Assembly: GCA_002254385.1 (NCBI GenBank)
Contig: NJDO01000021.1
Coordinates: forward strand, 1-25,312
Source of the DNA: Thermoplasmatales archaeon ex4484_6
GTDB taxonomy: Archaea > Thermoplasmatota > Penumbrarchaeia > Penumbrarchaeales > Penumbrarchaeaceae
Direction of reading: 5' to 3'
DNA length: 25,312 nucleotides
Part shown: piece after piece, positions 1 to 10,300 of the stretch
Layout of the letters: every line of letters starts with the position of its first letter
Position numbering within the stretch: the stretch's first letter is position 1
The notes under the pieces: generated by a model
What the model was told of the DNA's origin: nothing
Databases searched by the model: none
What the model saw: only the letters and a program-made list of their open reading frames with translations
Translations under genes and position numbers: made by a program

Positions 1-1
1 G

Positions 2-952
2 AGCTGGGCCGTGATGAACATCACATACTGGATCAGAATAGGTTCATCGGACTGGCACGGTGACGTACTGGATTGGACGCCCGTGGGCCCGGACCCGGAG
101 TTTCCGCTGGCCGATCTCAACCTTTCCTTTGGCATATATTCCGTTCAGTACATGGCGGAGAACAACGGTAACTTCTCAAGGGTCTCTCAATCCAGGTTGA
201 AGATAAACGATTATGATATCGAACCGAGATGGAATGGTGAGGTCGAGAAGTTCTACCGTGGAAAGGGGAGCGGCATCAGGGTGGAGCTGTTCAACTGGGC
301 CACGTTTTCGGACAACGTCACCGTGAAGCTATCGGGGGAAGTCGTTGACCGGAAGTGGGTCTACCTCAACACGGATCATTACGCGGTGAAGACCCACAGG
401 ATGCTCTCCGAGCCGGAACCATCGGTTGTCATGATAACCGTGTTCCCTCCGAAGGATGCAGGGAAGGGAACATATTCCATAACATTGACTGTGACCTCCG
501 AGGACGGGGAGACCGTTGCGGTGCTCGATAACATCACCATCAAGATAACGGACAAGGATCAGGAAGGATTCGGAGGCGAGATCACGGATACCCTCCACGG
601 TCTGATAACGGACATATTTCCATTTCTCAAGCCTCTCTCGCCCAACCTGGTATCTGCTGTTTTCCTCATGTTCGCCCTGGTGATCGTCGGTCTGATAGTC
701 CTTCTGGGCATCTACGTATACCGGAGATCAAGGATCAAGGATGAGAAGGATCCGTATGCGGAGCAGAGGCAGCTCTACCGGGAGCTCTACGGCTCGGAAC
801 CGACTCAGGAACAGCTGGAAGAGATGATGAAGGAGAGTTCCGTTGTGGATGAAGTAATGTCGGACCTGTCGGAGGTGGAGGAGGAGGGACCGAAGGAGAA
901 AACCTTCGATGAGAGCTTCCTCGAATCGGAGAAGGGAAACCGGGAGGAATGA
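2..952 (+). CDS. Membrane-anchored extracytoplasmic protein, C-terminal part (5' truncated)
   Basis: The reading frame is open to the first base of the window, so the N-terminus is missing; the GTG and ATG codons at 11 and 14 are probably internal. About 205 residues of beta-rich, NxS/T-containing sequence (NVT, NIT, NFS) precede one membrane helix (around residues 213-237 counted from position 11). A charged cytoplasmic tail of about 75 residues follows, beginning YRRSR and becoming strongly acidic near the end. The stretch around residues 88-180 (FSDNVTVKLSGE, then a segment with GTYSITLTV) resembles the NEW3/CARDB-type Ig-like domains of archaeal surface proteins. This implies an exoprotein anchored at its C-terminus with most of its mass outside. 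The same layout (exodomain, one helix, acidic tail) recurs in the 16534-20454 gene. No enzyme motif is visible and the precise role is unknown. Confidence 0.8.
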   Translation, partial: SWAVMNITYWIRIGSSDWHGDVLDWTPVGPDPEFPLADLNLSFGIYSVQYMAENNGNFSRVSQSRLKINDYDIEPRWNGEVEKFYRGKGSGIRVELFNWATFSDNVTVKLSGEVVDRKWVYLNTDHYAVKTHRMLSEPEPSVVMITVFPPKDAGKGTYSITLTVTSEDGETVAVLDNITIKITDKDQEGFGGEITDTLHGLITDIFPFLKPLSPNLVSAVFLMFALVIVGLIVLLGIYVYRRSRIKDEKDPYAEQRQLYRELYGSEPTQEQLEEMMKESSVVDEVMSDLSEVEEEGPKEKTFDESFLESEKGNREE

Positions 953-987
953 ATGTCCCTTCACTTTCGGTGAGGTTCACCATACAA

Positions 988-996
988 AATATAAAT
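988..996 (+). promoter_or_regulatory. TATA-like box for the DHH phosphoesterase gene
   Basis: The string atataaat sits in an otherwise noncoding gap of about 105 bp after the first gene. An archaeal TATA box places transcription start about 25-27 nt downstream, near 1018-1022. That is past the in-frame ATG at 1007 and argues for the ATG at 1058 as the true start. Confidence 0.5.
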
Positions 997-1057
997 AGAT
1001 GCGTGGATGATTTACGGAAATCCCGCATATTCGAATGTTGAAGGCAGGGTCTGTGTC

Positions 1058-3271
1058 ATGGGCCGTTCCGGGAAGAATAAGGGGACCCGTAGAAAGGGTC
1101 GAGCCAAGAAGGGTACATCCAACGAAACCCTGGACATATTCATCGAGGGGTCCGGAGACGGGCTGATTCGATCCCGGGCGGATGCGGATGAGGCCGAGGG
1201 CAGACCGACGGGAACGGAACCGGAAACATCGAAGGGTGAGGCGGAAGCGGACGAGGTGGAGGAGAGTGTATCGATATCCCGACAAGATAATGATGCCGGC
1301 GGGGATCCGAATGCGGAAAGGGATCTCCCCGAAACATCCCCCCCTGAAAATGGGGTCGAGAATGGAAAGCCCCATTCCGCCGGGAACAGGTTTCCCAACA
1401 TTTCCCTCATGGAGAGGTCCGGGGGGAGGTCCGGGTCGAGGCTCCGGAAGGAGAGGGGCATCGAGGAAGTGGTTGATGTGGTCCCGAGGTCCTCCCCGTC
1501 CATCAATATAGATGCAACCGATATAACATCCGAGGAGGCAAGGTTCTTTCTCAGGGCCCTCAAGTCCTGCATAGGTGAGAAGGAGGAAGCGGTCATATAT
1601 TTCCACAATGACATGGATGGTCTGAACGGTGCCCTTTTCATCTACGAAATGCTCAAGGATCAGGGTCTTGACCGAGGGAGGGTACATGTATCCCCCCTTG
1701 AGTATCAGGAGATACCACTTCTTGAAATGGATCGGGAGCTCTGCTACATCTTCATAGACCTTGACATGGAATTGGAGGGGAGCAACATCTTCAGGGTGGA
1801 CCACCATGCGGAGGACAGGGACCTGAAGATGGTCACGGAGCATCTGTTCCTCCTCTCTCCCCCCGAGAATGATTATGAATATCCCTCCTCGTCGGCAGGT
1901 CTGTGCGCCTATCTTCTCTTCGTTCACGGGGGGGGAAGGATATCTTTCCTCGAGTACCTGAAGAGGGGAAAATGGCAGAAGGACCCGTTCTCGAGACTTC
2001 TGATACTTCTCGCATCGGTCTGCGATAATCTGTGGCATCTCAATTTCGTAATAGACATCCCCATGAAGCTGTGGGTTCCCGACATCGATGAGGAAAGATA
2101 TCTCATACTCATCTCCATATCGGCTTCCATTCTCCTTGGAGAGAACGAGAGCAGGGAAGAGATCGTGAAGAGGCTGTTCGTGGATAATATCACGACCGAA
2201 GAATACCTTTCCGCTCTCTGCAGTCAGGTCACGGGTGCACAGAACATTCTCTCCTTCGCCGAGACCATATCGAGGGAGGCGGAATCCTTCTACAACAGGA
2301 TATTCTTCAACATCACGGATTCCATCGACAAGACCCTTTCGGAATGCGAGAGGGACAGGAAGCTTCTCGAGAAGCTGGATGAGTCCATGCCCATCGATAT
2401 GAGGGGCAGCAGGGAGAAGATGCTGGAGCTCTACAAGACAAGAGGGGATCCCAACGATGATCACTGGAAACGCATAGAATTCTACGGAAAGGAGATGGAA
2501 CGGCTCGAGAACAAGATAAAGATGGAGGAAAAGAAGCTCTTGAAGCTTCGGGCTGCAAAGAGGATGTTCTCGTCGGGTGACGGCCCCAGGCTCTGCGTTG
2601 TCATCCCGCGGCAGGGGTCCAAGCAGGTCAAGGGTATAATCGCCTCCCTTCTCTACTACAAGGGATGGAAGAACATAGTCATCGAGGAGAGGGGGTCCGA
2701 GGCAGCATGGGGGGCCAGAGGATTCTCGAAGAAGATGATAGATTCATACTTCTCCAATCTATCTCTGGGATACGATGAGCTGAAGGATTATCTCTTTCTG
2801 GAGAAGGTGTACAAGGAGCTCCCCGATGTGTTCAGAAGGACCGTGAACATCTCCAGGAACATCTCGTTCTACAAGACATACGAGGGAGGTATGGGCGGAA
2901 GGGGCCACATCTTCGGAGGGTCCCTCAGGGGGAGGGTTCCATGGATATTCTCAATTCTCGAGGAATCCGGGGATATGGAGGAGAAGGTAAGGGAATTGAT
3001 GAAGCACAAGGAGCTCGGAAGTGCCATGCAGGGGTTGACGGAGGGCCAGTCCACAGTTTCCACCGCCCAGGCGCTGAGGGCCAAGTTCAAATCCACCGGC
3101 TGGCTTGTGGTGAGCCTGGTCCCCGGGAAGGAGGGAGCGGATATACTGCTGGGCAACTTCAAGATGGGCATCCTTCATCTGGTCGGATACAACGAGAGGA
3201 TACAGTTCGATCTGATAGAGAGAGAAGCCTCGGTTCGTATGGACCATTCAAGGTTCGATATTGCGGATTGA
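1058..3271 (+). CDS. RecJ-like DHH/DHHA1-family phosphoesterase with long N-terminal extension
   Basis: This is probably a nucleic-acid-acting phosphoesterase of the DHH superfamily (RecJ/GAN/NrnA-like), cytoplasmic and metal dependent. Residue numbers are from the ATG at 1058. HNDMDG at 183-188 matches the first DHH motif (usually HNDADG). FIDLDM near 232-237 is the second, VDHHA around 247-251 is the signature DHH, and VCDN near 322-324 supplies a further aspartate. A charged, coiled-coil-like segment runs from about 420 to 505. The DHHA1 substrate-binding motif GGMGGRGHIFGG lies at about 610-621. The first 150 residues are low complexity: Lys/Arg-rich at the very start, then acidic and probably disordered. 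An in-frame ATG at 1007 would add 17 residues, but the TATA box argues against it. At 737 residues it is longer than typical archaeal RecJ-like proteins (about 450-500). The gene is monocistronic and converges on its downstream neighbour 16 bp away. Family confident, substrate unknown. Confidence 0.85.
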   Translation: MGRSGKNKGTRRKGRAKKGTSNETLDIFIEGSGDGLIRSRADADEAEGRPTGTEPETSKGEAEADEVEESVSISRQDNDAGGDPNAERDLPETSPPENGVENGKPHSAGNRFPNISLMERSGGRSGSRLRKERGIEEVVDVVPRSSPSINIDATDITSEEARFFLRALKSCIGEKEEAVIYFHNDMDGLNGALFIYEMLKDQGLDRGRVHVSPLEYQEIPLLEMDRELCYIFIDLDMELEGSNIFRVDHHAEDRDLKMVTEHLFLLSPPENDYEYPSSSAGLCAYLLFVHGGGRISFLEYLKRGKWQKDPFSRLLILLASVCDNLWHLNFVIDIPMKLWVPDIDEERYLILISISASILLGENESREEIVKRLFVDNITTEEYLSALCSQVTGAQNILSFAETISREAESFYNRIFFNITDSIDKTLSECERDRKLLEKLDESMPIDMRGSREKMLELYKTRGDPNDDHWKRIEFYGKEMERLENKIKMEEKKLLKLRAAKRMFSSGDGPRLCVVIPRQGSKQVKGIIASLLYYKGWKNIVIEERGSEAAWGARGFSKKMIDSYFSNLSLGYDELKDYLFLEKVYKELPDVFRRTVNISRNISFYKTYEGGMGGRGHIFGGSLRGRVPWIFSILEESGDMEEKVRELMKHKELGSAMQGLTEGQSTVSTAQALRAKFKSTGWLVVSLVPGKEGADILLGNFKMGILHLVGYNERIQFDLIEREASVRMDHSRFDIAD

Positions 3272-3287
3272 AGGAATATTCTTTCGC

Positions 3288-4103
3288 TCACAGCTCCAGG
3301 TCGTCCAGTTCCCTCTCATCCCTCGCGAATCCACTTTTTAGGACCACAACCTCTTCCGGTTCGAGTTCATCCATATCCGTCATCTCTTCCGCCTCTTCTG
3401 CAGTGTAAGATTTCGGTTCATCGTTGTAGGTCTCTCTTTCCCTGCCTCTCTCCTCCAACCATCTTTCAATGGCCTGGTGGTCCTCCTCTTCAAGTTCACC
3501 CTCCTTCAGCTGCAGGTAGACATGCATCCAGATCAGGTTCGATATGGCGGTTGTGAAGAATATCCCGATTCCCAGCAGTAGCAATCCCGAGAGGGTGAAG
3601 AAGAAAGTGAAGATGCAGAGAAGGAACATCTTCCATTTGCATCCTCTGGAAAGCTCTCCTGCCTCCGACAGTCCCTCCAATGGTCCATTTTCCTGATCAA
3701 TAATCACGAACTCCACGAGTCGATACTTCACGAAAAAGTAGATCCCCGGTATGATGAAAAGGATCGTTCCAACGATGACAAGGAGACCTCTCAGGAATGT
3801 GGCAATAGCGAGCGGGAGAACGGACCATATCTCGGGGTCAATGGTATCCTTTTCCATTCTTTCGTATGCTGTATTGAAACCCACTCTGAAGAAGAAGAAG
3901 AAGCTCAATGCTGATACAACTATTCCCAGCAAACAGAGTGGGATGCCAAGAATCAATGTGGTCCCGGTGAGAAAGGAACCGAGGCCGTTGACCGAGATGG
4001 AGATCACACTGAAAAGCAGCACGATCCCCATGAACGTGAATGGTCTCCTCCAGAACGTGGAAAATGCGCTGGAGAAAGCCTTCCTTATGGAGAAATATAC
4101 CAT
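3288..4103 (-). CDS. Multi-pass membrane protein with acidic C-terminal tail
   Basis: The protein has about 271 residues with roughly six hydrophobic segments in the first 200. One has the repeated pattern GTILFIIPGIYFFVKYRLVEFVIID, close to what is seen in broad membrane families such as DUF975/YciC-like and glycerophosphodiester-phosphodiesterase membrane domains; the family assignment is tentative. The last 80 residues are hydrophilic and acidic (EEAEEMTDMDELEPEE) and probably cytoplasmic. The start at 4103 is chosen because GAGGGGAA lies 8 nt upstream and a TATA-like box at 4144-4153 puts transcription start near 4123. In-frame TTG 4163 and ATG 4133 lie at or before that point. It is separated from the upstream aglB by about 250 bp and so is probably its own unit. 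Function not recognised. Confidence 0.7.
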   Translation of the reverse strand: MVYFSIRKAFSSAFSTFWRRPFTFMGIVLLFSVISISVNGLGSFLTGTTLILGIPLCLLGIVVSALSFFFFFRVGFNTAYERMEKDTIDPEIWSVLPLAIATFLRGLLVIVGTILFIIPGIYFFVKYRLVEFVIIDQENGPLEGLSEAGELSRGCKWKMFLLCIFTFFFTLSGLLLLGIGIFFTTAISNLIWMHVYLQLKEGELEEEDHQAIERWLEERGRERETYNDEPKSYTAEEAEEMTDMDELEPEEVVVLKSGFARDERELDDLEL

Positions 4104-4143
4104 TCTTTTCCCCCTCACGATTGTACCTCTCATCCGAAGATGA

Positions 4144-4153
4144 TATGATATAA
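4144..4153 (-). promoter_or_regulatory. TATA-like box for the 3288-4103 gene
   Basis: Read on the minus strand the site is ttatatcata. Its centre is about 46 nt from the ATG at 4103, leaving a leader of about 20 nt that contains the GAGGGGAA ribosome binding site. This supports the 4103 start over 4133 or 4163. Confidence 0.45.
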
Positions 4154-4249
4154 TGACCAACAATGCATTTCATTTTATCGGTTGGGTTGCTGAAATCGAA
4201 TACACAATCTTGATTCTTATTGGAATAGTGTGGATTAAAATCTGGTGTT

Positions 4250-4267
4250 TGGCTTAGGGGGAAGCCA
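4250..4267 (-). terminator. Stem-loop 3' of aglB, possible terminator
   Basis: TGGCTT (4250-4255) and AAGCCA (4262-4267) form a perfect 6-bp stem around a 6-nt loop, about 90 nt after the aglB stop codon. In the minus direction a short T-rich run follows. Archaeal termination mostly relies on T-tracts, so the role is uncertain. Confidence 0.3.
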
Positions 4268-4354
4268 GAGATATTTCCAATGAAAGGACGAAGCTCATGG
4301 ATGGGGGAGCTAAGGTCAAGGCTCATGCGGAGCTTGTGATCACTTACAGCTCGA

Positions 4355-7300
4355 TCAGATGGGTTCGGTGCGCTGTTTGTAGGCTATGACACCAAGGGTT
4401 ATGATGAGCACGAGTATAACGAAGATCACTATTCTCCAGTTGATCTCTATGTTCGCTTCGGGAGTCTGCCCCACAACAACGTTGTACCATACCCCGACAT
4501 TGTCGTAATCATCCGTTTCCCTTATGGTATTGTAGGGATCTATCAGGACCTCGAAGGTGTGGAAATCATTTTCGGTGATGTTGTTCTCCGTTGTGTTGAA
4601 CCTGACCTTCACGTAACCGGTCCCATCCTGGGGGATGTATGGGATCATACCCTCGGCAACGACCTTCCCGTCTATCTTGAGTGAAACGTTAACCTTGGAA
4701 GCATCCCTTCCGAGGCTCTTCACTGTGATGTTCGCCTCCACGGTCCTGTTGAGTATAGGGTCCTCGAGCCTCCTGTTGGAGAGCTTCAGATAACCGGGTG
4801 GAAGCACCAGATTGGGTTTGGTCACCTTGAAAGTGATGTCCTTCGTGACGACGTCCCCCTGGCGGTCCTTTCCCGTGAAGGTCAGCGTGAGGCTCTCCCT
4901 GAACAGCTGCTCATCCTCCTCCCTCTCGGGTGTGTATATGGTGATGGCGAACTTCCTCTGCCCTCTCGGTGTCAGGGAGACGTTCTCTCCCTCGTCCGGG
5001 AAGGAAGGCTCTCCTTCCCACTCGAGCTTCCAGTCCTCCAATTCATCCATCCCCGGAGAGAACCTGACGTTCACCACATCCTCTCCCGAACCCAGATTCG
5101 AGACGGTGAGGTTGAACACACGCCTTTCGTTGTATCCCACCCCGAGGATCTCGGGTATGTCGAAGGACATATCGAACCTGTAGGAGGGCGGGGTGTTCAC
5201 CTGTATCTGGAACGTGTTCCTGCTGCCCATCGAGGATTCGCCCTCGAACTTGAATGAATTGGTGAAGGACGGCTCTCTGGGGGAGCTGATGTTCAGCTGT
5301 CTTATAACCTTCTCACCGATATCCAGATGAATACCCTCTCCCTCCGGGAGCTCCACAATCCATCCTTCGGGTTTTTCCGTGCTTTTCACATCCACCGTGT
5401 AGGGTTCGTTGCCCACGTTCTCCAGGTAGTACATTATCTTGACCTCGGAGGACGGCCCCATCTCGATCTCGTGCTGATTGTCCTCGACGAGTTCGATCTT
5501 GAAGGAGTAATCCTTCGATTTGACGAATTCGAGCGAGAAGACGGACGGGTCGCTGTCAGGTCCCGCATGGACCTGGGCGTCTATCCTGTATGTCATCTCC
5601 ATGTCGTATTCATTGGTCTGGAACTCGGAGCTGGCCTGGAAGTCGTAGAAGGGCAGGTCCACCATGTAGGTGGAGTCGGAATACTGTGCCTGGATCGTCC
5701 CTCTACCTTCAGTGTAGAAGTCTATGACCCCCTCGTCCTTGGGGATCTCGTAATGGACCCTGCCATCGGTGTCCCTGTAGAAGAGAGTTCCCCTGAACCT
5801 TCCGGCACCGACAGCGTTCAGCTGAAGGTCAGTGAGATCATCTCCCATATCGATGTTCATCTCGTTCATGTAGCCGTAAACAGGAAGTCCGTTCGAGTAT
5901 TTCATCCCCAGGACGGAATAAATACCCGGAGGAAGTTCCACCCTGAAGCTCCCGTCCTCCGCCGTTGAGGCAAAGTAGCGCTCTCCGCCCTCCTCCGTGA
6001 AGGTCAGGTCCATTCCCGGCAGGGAATCCTCGTCCTCATCACGTATCTCGTTCCTGTTCGCATCATTGAAGATGATCCCCTGCACGACAATATCTTCCGG
6101 GATCACCGCGATATCCCTGAAGGCAATGGGGTCCTCCCTGAGATCGAACTCGCTCAGGTCATCCCTTGGTCGGGATCTGTAACCCTCGATGTCCACTGTA
6201 ACCTCTATCCTCGAGTTCGGCACCATGGCCCTGTAATCACCATTCTCGTCGGTGGTGATATTGAGCGGCCCGAATTTGTCGATATCGGGTGTGAAGGTTA
6301 TGTTCGCGTTCGGCAGTCTCTCGTTCTGCTGTATCGTTCGATCACCGTTCATGTCGTGATAGACGGCGCCCTGGATCTCCAGGAACTTGTCAGGCTCTAT
6401 TTCCAGACCGAAGGTCCCTCCAGTTATGCTGACCGTTCCATTGTACATGTATTCCACCTTGTATCCTCCGTCAGCCGAGGATTCTTCTGTCTGGAAGTAG
6501 TATACTACCCTGTAATCTCCCGGGAAAAGGAAGAGAGAGAAGTGGCCGTTATCGCTCATCCCCGCGGAGGTCCAGAGGCTTCCGTTCTCGAAAAAGATCT
6601 GCGAGTCCTTGACCCCATCGAAGGTCGGAGATATGTCGCCGTCAACAGGAAGGGCCTGGACCATCCGGTAGTCCTTGAAGGACAGCTCGTCATCGAAGCT
6701 CACGACGCTCCAGTAGAGATAATGGGCAGCGGGTCTGTCGTGATGGGCTTCGAGAATGTACACCCCCGCGGGTACGTTGAATTCGAATTCTCCGTTGAAG
6801 TCCGTCTGGGCGGTCTCGAGAGTGACCCTCTGTCCCTGAATGGGAAGAAGGTTGACGGTCATCTCCGGCGGATATCTTATCAGGTCGTTCTCCTCCAGAT
6901 ACATCCGCCCCTTCACATCCACCAGATGTTCCACCTTGATCTCCTCGGTATGGACATCAAGTCCCGGTTCCATGAAGAAAACGTCTTCGTAAGATAATAG
7001 ATGTGATATCCCTCCGGAAGTGTATTCTCTGTTGATCTGAACCAGATATTCCCCGGGGAATGCCTCGGTGTATATCATTCCGTTCTCGTCGGTAGAGAGG
7101 GTGAACTCCACTCCTGCCCTGTGTATCCCGGTAGGGGTCAGGAGGACTTCGATATTGTCCAGGGCGACTTTCTCTATCTGCTTCTCTCCGTAGAAATCAT
7201 AGAAGACATCGAGTGTGAGGGCACGGTCCCTTGCCTGAAGCATCACATCGGTTCCGTTGATCCCCAGGTTGTAATCAGCAACGGTTCCCTCTATGGTGAG

Positions 7301-10300
7301 CTCCCTTACGAACGGGTCGTATCCTTCCACATCCACCTTCATCTCGAAGTCATCGGGAGGAAGCTCCACGGTGAAGTTGCCGAACCTGTCCGTTACCGCA
7401 TCTATCGTTCCATTGGCATACTCGAAGCTCACAGTGATGTTCTCGAGGCCGTATTCCAATGGGTATATGTCTCCCTCCTTTTCCAGAACGGATCTGTCGG
7501 TGAACCTTCCGTTCCCATCCTTGTCCCAGTAGACCCTTCCGGATACGGTCACGGTCTTCGGTGTCCAAATGTCGAGCCTCAGGTCATTGGATTCCTTCGG
7601 GGGCTCTATCTTCTGCATGTGGAAATAGGAGACATTGGACTTGGAGCGGTTGTCGAGGATGACCAGATAATCGGACTTCGGAAGCACGATGGAGTATTCA
7701 CCTCCGGGAGTGGAGAAGGTTCTGGCCATGGTCCCGTCGCCAATTCTCTTGAACTGGACCTGGGTATCATTATGCGGGTTGTCCACCAGCTTGGTTAGAT
7801 AACCGGTAACCCTGAAGGCGGGTTCAAGGACCGGTGTGAGAAGTTCATCGGTGTCCTGGTGAAGGAAATGATATCCGATATAGGAGAAGTACTGATCCTT
7901 CTCTATTGAATAAACGGAGATGTCGTATCCTCCGATGGGCAGGAACAGCCTCGCCTCTCCCCTTTCATCGGTCATTGTGGTCCATCTATGGGAGAGATTG
8001 GTTCTCAGGATCACGCTTACGACCGCCCCCTTCACGACATCACCCGTGACGCCTCCCTGCGAATGCAAAACGGGATATCTTGCCCTTATGGTCAGAACAT
8101 TTCCCGGGATGAGGGTGATGTTGTTGCTGACCGTTTCTCCCTGGTCGATGGAGAACTTCACCGGCTCATGATAGTACCTCGTACCCGGGAACTCCAGGCT
8201 GTATATTCCGGGGAATAGTTCCTTAAGGGAATAGTTTCCGTTCCCGTCAAGGGCTATCTCGGTCCTTTCTCCACCTTCATCGATCAGATAAAGGGTCTGA
8301 TTGCTGGCAGGAACCCCCGTTATGTAGGCGACATGCCCGTTGATCTCGGTCCTGTCTATCCTGATGTCCTTCTCATCGGTGTCCCGCGGATCCACGACCA
8401 GATCGGAAACGAGGATGTCGCTCTTGGAACCGTGTTGGTATAATACGTTGTACTTCCCCGGAACGAGTCCAGAGACAGTGTATTTCCCCGTCTCATCCAT
8501 CTCGGAAGGCCCGAACCTGATGCTTTCCTGTTCAGTGTTGATGAACGTGAGGGAGCCTTCGGTGACGAGCGAGTCCTCCCCCTCGGAGTATGTGGAATCA
8601 TCGTTCGTGTCCCAGTATACCTTGCCGGTGATCATTTTTCCCTGAATGACGAGATCCCTTGTCATCCTTCCGTCATCGATACGTCTCATGGCAAGGTCAT
8701 CGGAAATATCGATGTTGGTTATGTTGATGGCGTTCATGGGTTGACCGGTGGACTGGTCCACCTGGAACTGGTAGAGTTTGTCATACTGGTTGGCCAGTTC
8801 TCCCGTGGATACCACTATGGTCACCTCTCCGGGAGGAGCGATGATCTCGTAATCCCCGTTCTCCCCGGTGAGGACATTCCCGTGCGGGATGCCGAAGTCA
8901 TCGAGTACGGTCACCCTCACTCCCGGAACCCCCACTCCCTCCTCTGTCCTGACCCTTCCCGACAGAACTGCACCATGGTAGTACTTGATGTAGAACACGC
9001 CCTGGCCCAGACCGGACTTGACGTCTCCCCCGTTCTTCTTGTATCTTTCAATGGCCTCCTTGGAGGACACGGGTTCGTAGTCATCGGGGAACGTCGCGTT
9101 ATCGCTGTCCAGTTCGGAGTAGTACATCGTCCTGTAGACCAGTTTGAAGTGTGTCATGTTCCATGCCTGCATGGCCGGATAGTTCTGGAGGTCTCCGAAC
9201 ATGGCGGGAATCGATTTCCCGTCATCGGGCGCCCCTATGTCCTTTGGCCCCCATCCCACGTAAGTCCTGTAGAAAAGGGAGTTGTAGAACATATCGGTGT
9301 AGAACATCTCGTATCGATTGATCCTGAACTTGTATCCCAGCCTCTTGGATTCCTCTTGTGCCTTCTCCATTGAGATGGGATTGTCGGGATAGTCGGTCCA
9401 TACGGGATTGTCGTTCGACCCGCGGGTATTCTCCTGTGCATACACCTTGTATTCAAGGTAATCATCCACATTCCTGTCCGCCAGTGTGATGGGAGCATAG
9501 AAGATGCCCGTGTTGGAGGCGCTGAACGGGAACAACCTGTAATCAACCGCGAAGTATCTGAGGGATTTGTCGGTGGCCTTGATGATATCGTCGTAGAGGT
9601 CCACAACGCCCTCCTCTCCAAGTCTCGTGAAGACCACTCTAGCGGCAGCATATCTGGCGTTGGGCCAGGTGATATCGTCGAACTTACCGTACGTGTCCGG
9701 GTCGTCCATCACCTTGTCTATATATGACGCACTGTTCCTGTATATTCTTCGGATCTCGTATGCGGACCATGTGGAATTGCGGTCGTCGCCCAGATGCGAA
9801 ACGAGAATGTCCCATATCTCATCGGAGAAATCACCGCCGTTCCTGGTGAAATCCCCTTCCAGGAGCCTTGCGGTCATGAGAGATATGGCCTCGGTTTCGT
9901 TTTGGGATGCTATCAGTGAACCGGTGAACTGGTATCCATTCTGGAAATTGTCCGCTGCCGTGGGATGTTTTCCCAGAAGAAGTTCATCGAACCCGTAATC
10001 CCACCAGCTCATGAAACCGGGTCGTTCTTCCGGTTTCAGATAATGCCCGTTCTCCTCGATATCCTGTTCGGCGAGCCATTGGTATGAATCCATCCAGTAT
10101 TCACTGTGAAGTGAGGATCCGAATGAACCCAGATATGAGAGGTCCGGATCGAAGTCCTGTTTCATTTCGATTGGGATGGCCGCATCGACGGCAAAGAACA
10201 GATTGGGCATTACAACTATGAAACCGATCCCCATCCCGGTCAGAACCTTTCGGAATTTGAACCATTCCCGGTTCTTCCTGTATTTCATATATGCAAAGAT

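Noticed and set aside
977..2464. Long open frame of 495 codons on the minus strand
   Set aside because: It lies opposite the DHH phosphoesterase gene, which has intact catalytic motifs and a promoter. The antisense product has no recognisable features.
3838..4326. Open frame of 162 codons on the minus strand upstream of and overlapping the 3288-4103 gene
   Set aside because: It overlaps the coding sequence of a membrane protein with a good start site; its product is compositionally random and no ribosome binding site was noticed.
5327..9373. Series of plus-strand frames of about 210-225 codons inside aglB
   Set aside because: All are antisense to the continuous 2533-codon aglB frame and share the His/Val-rich composition of shadows.
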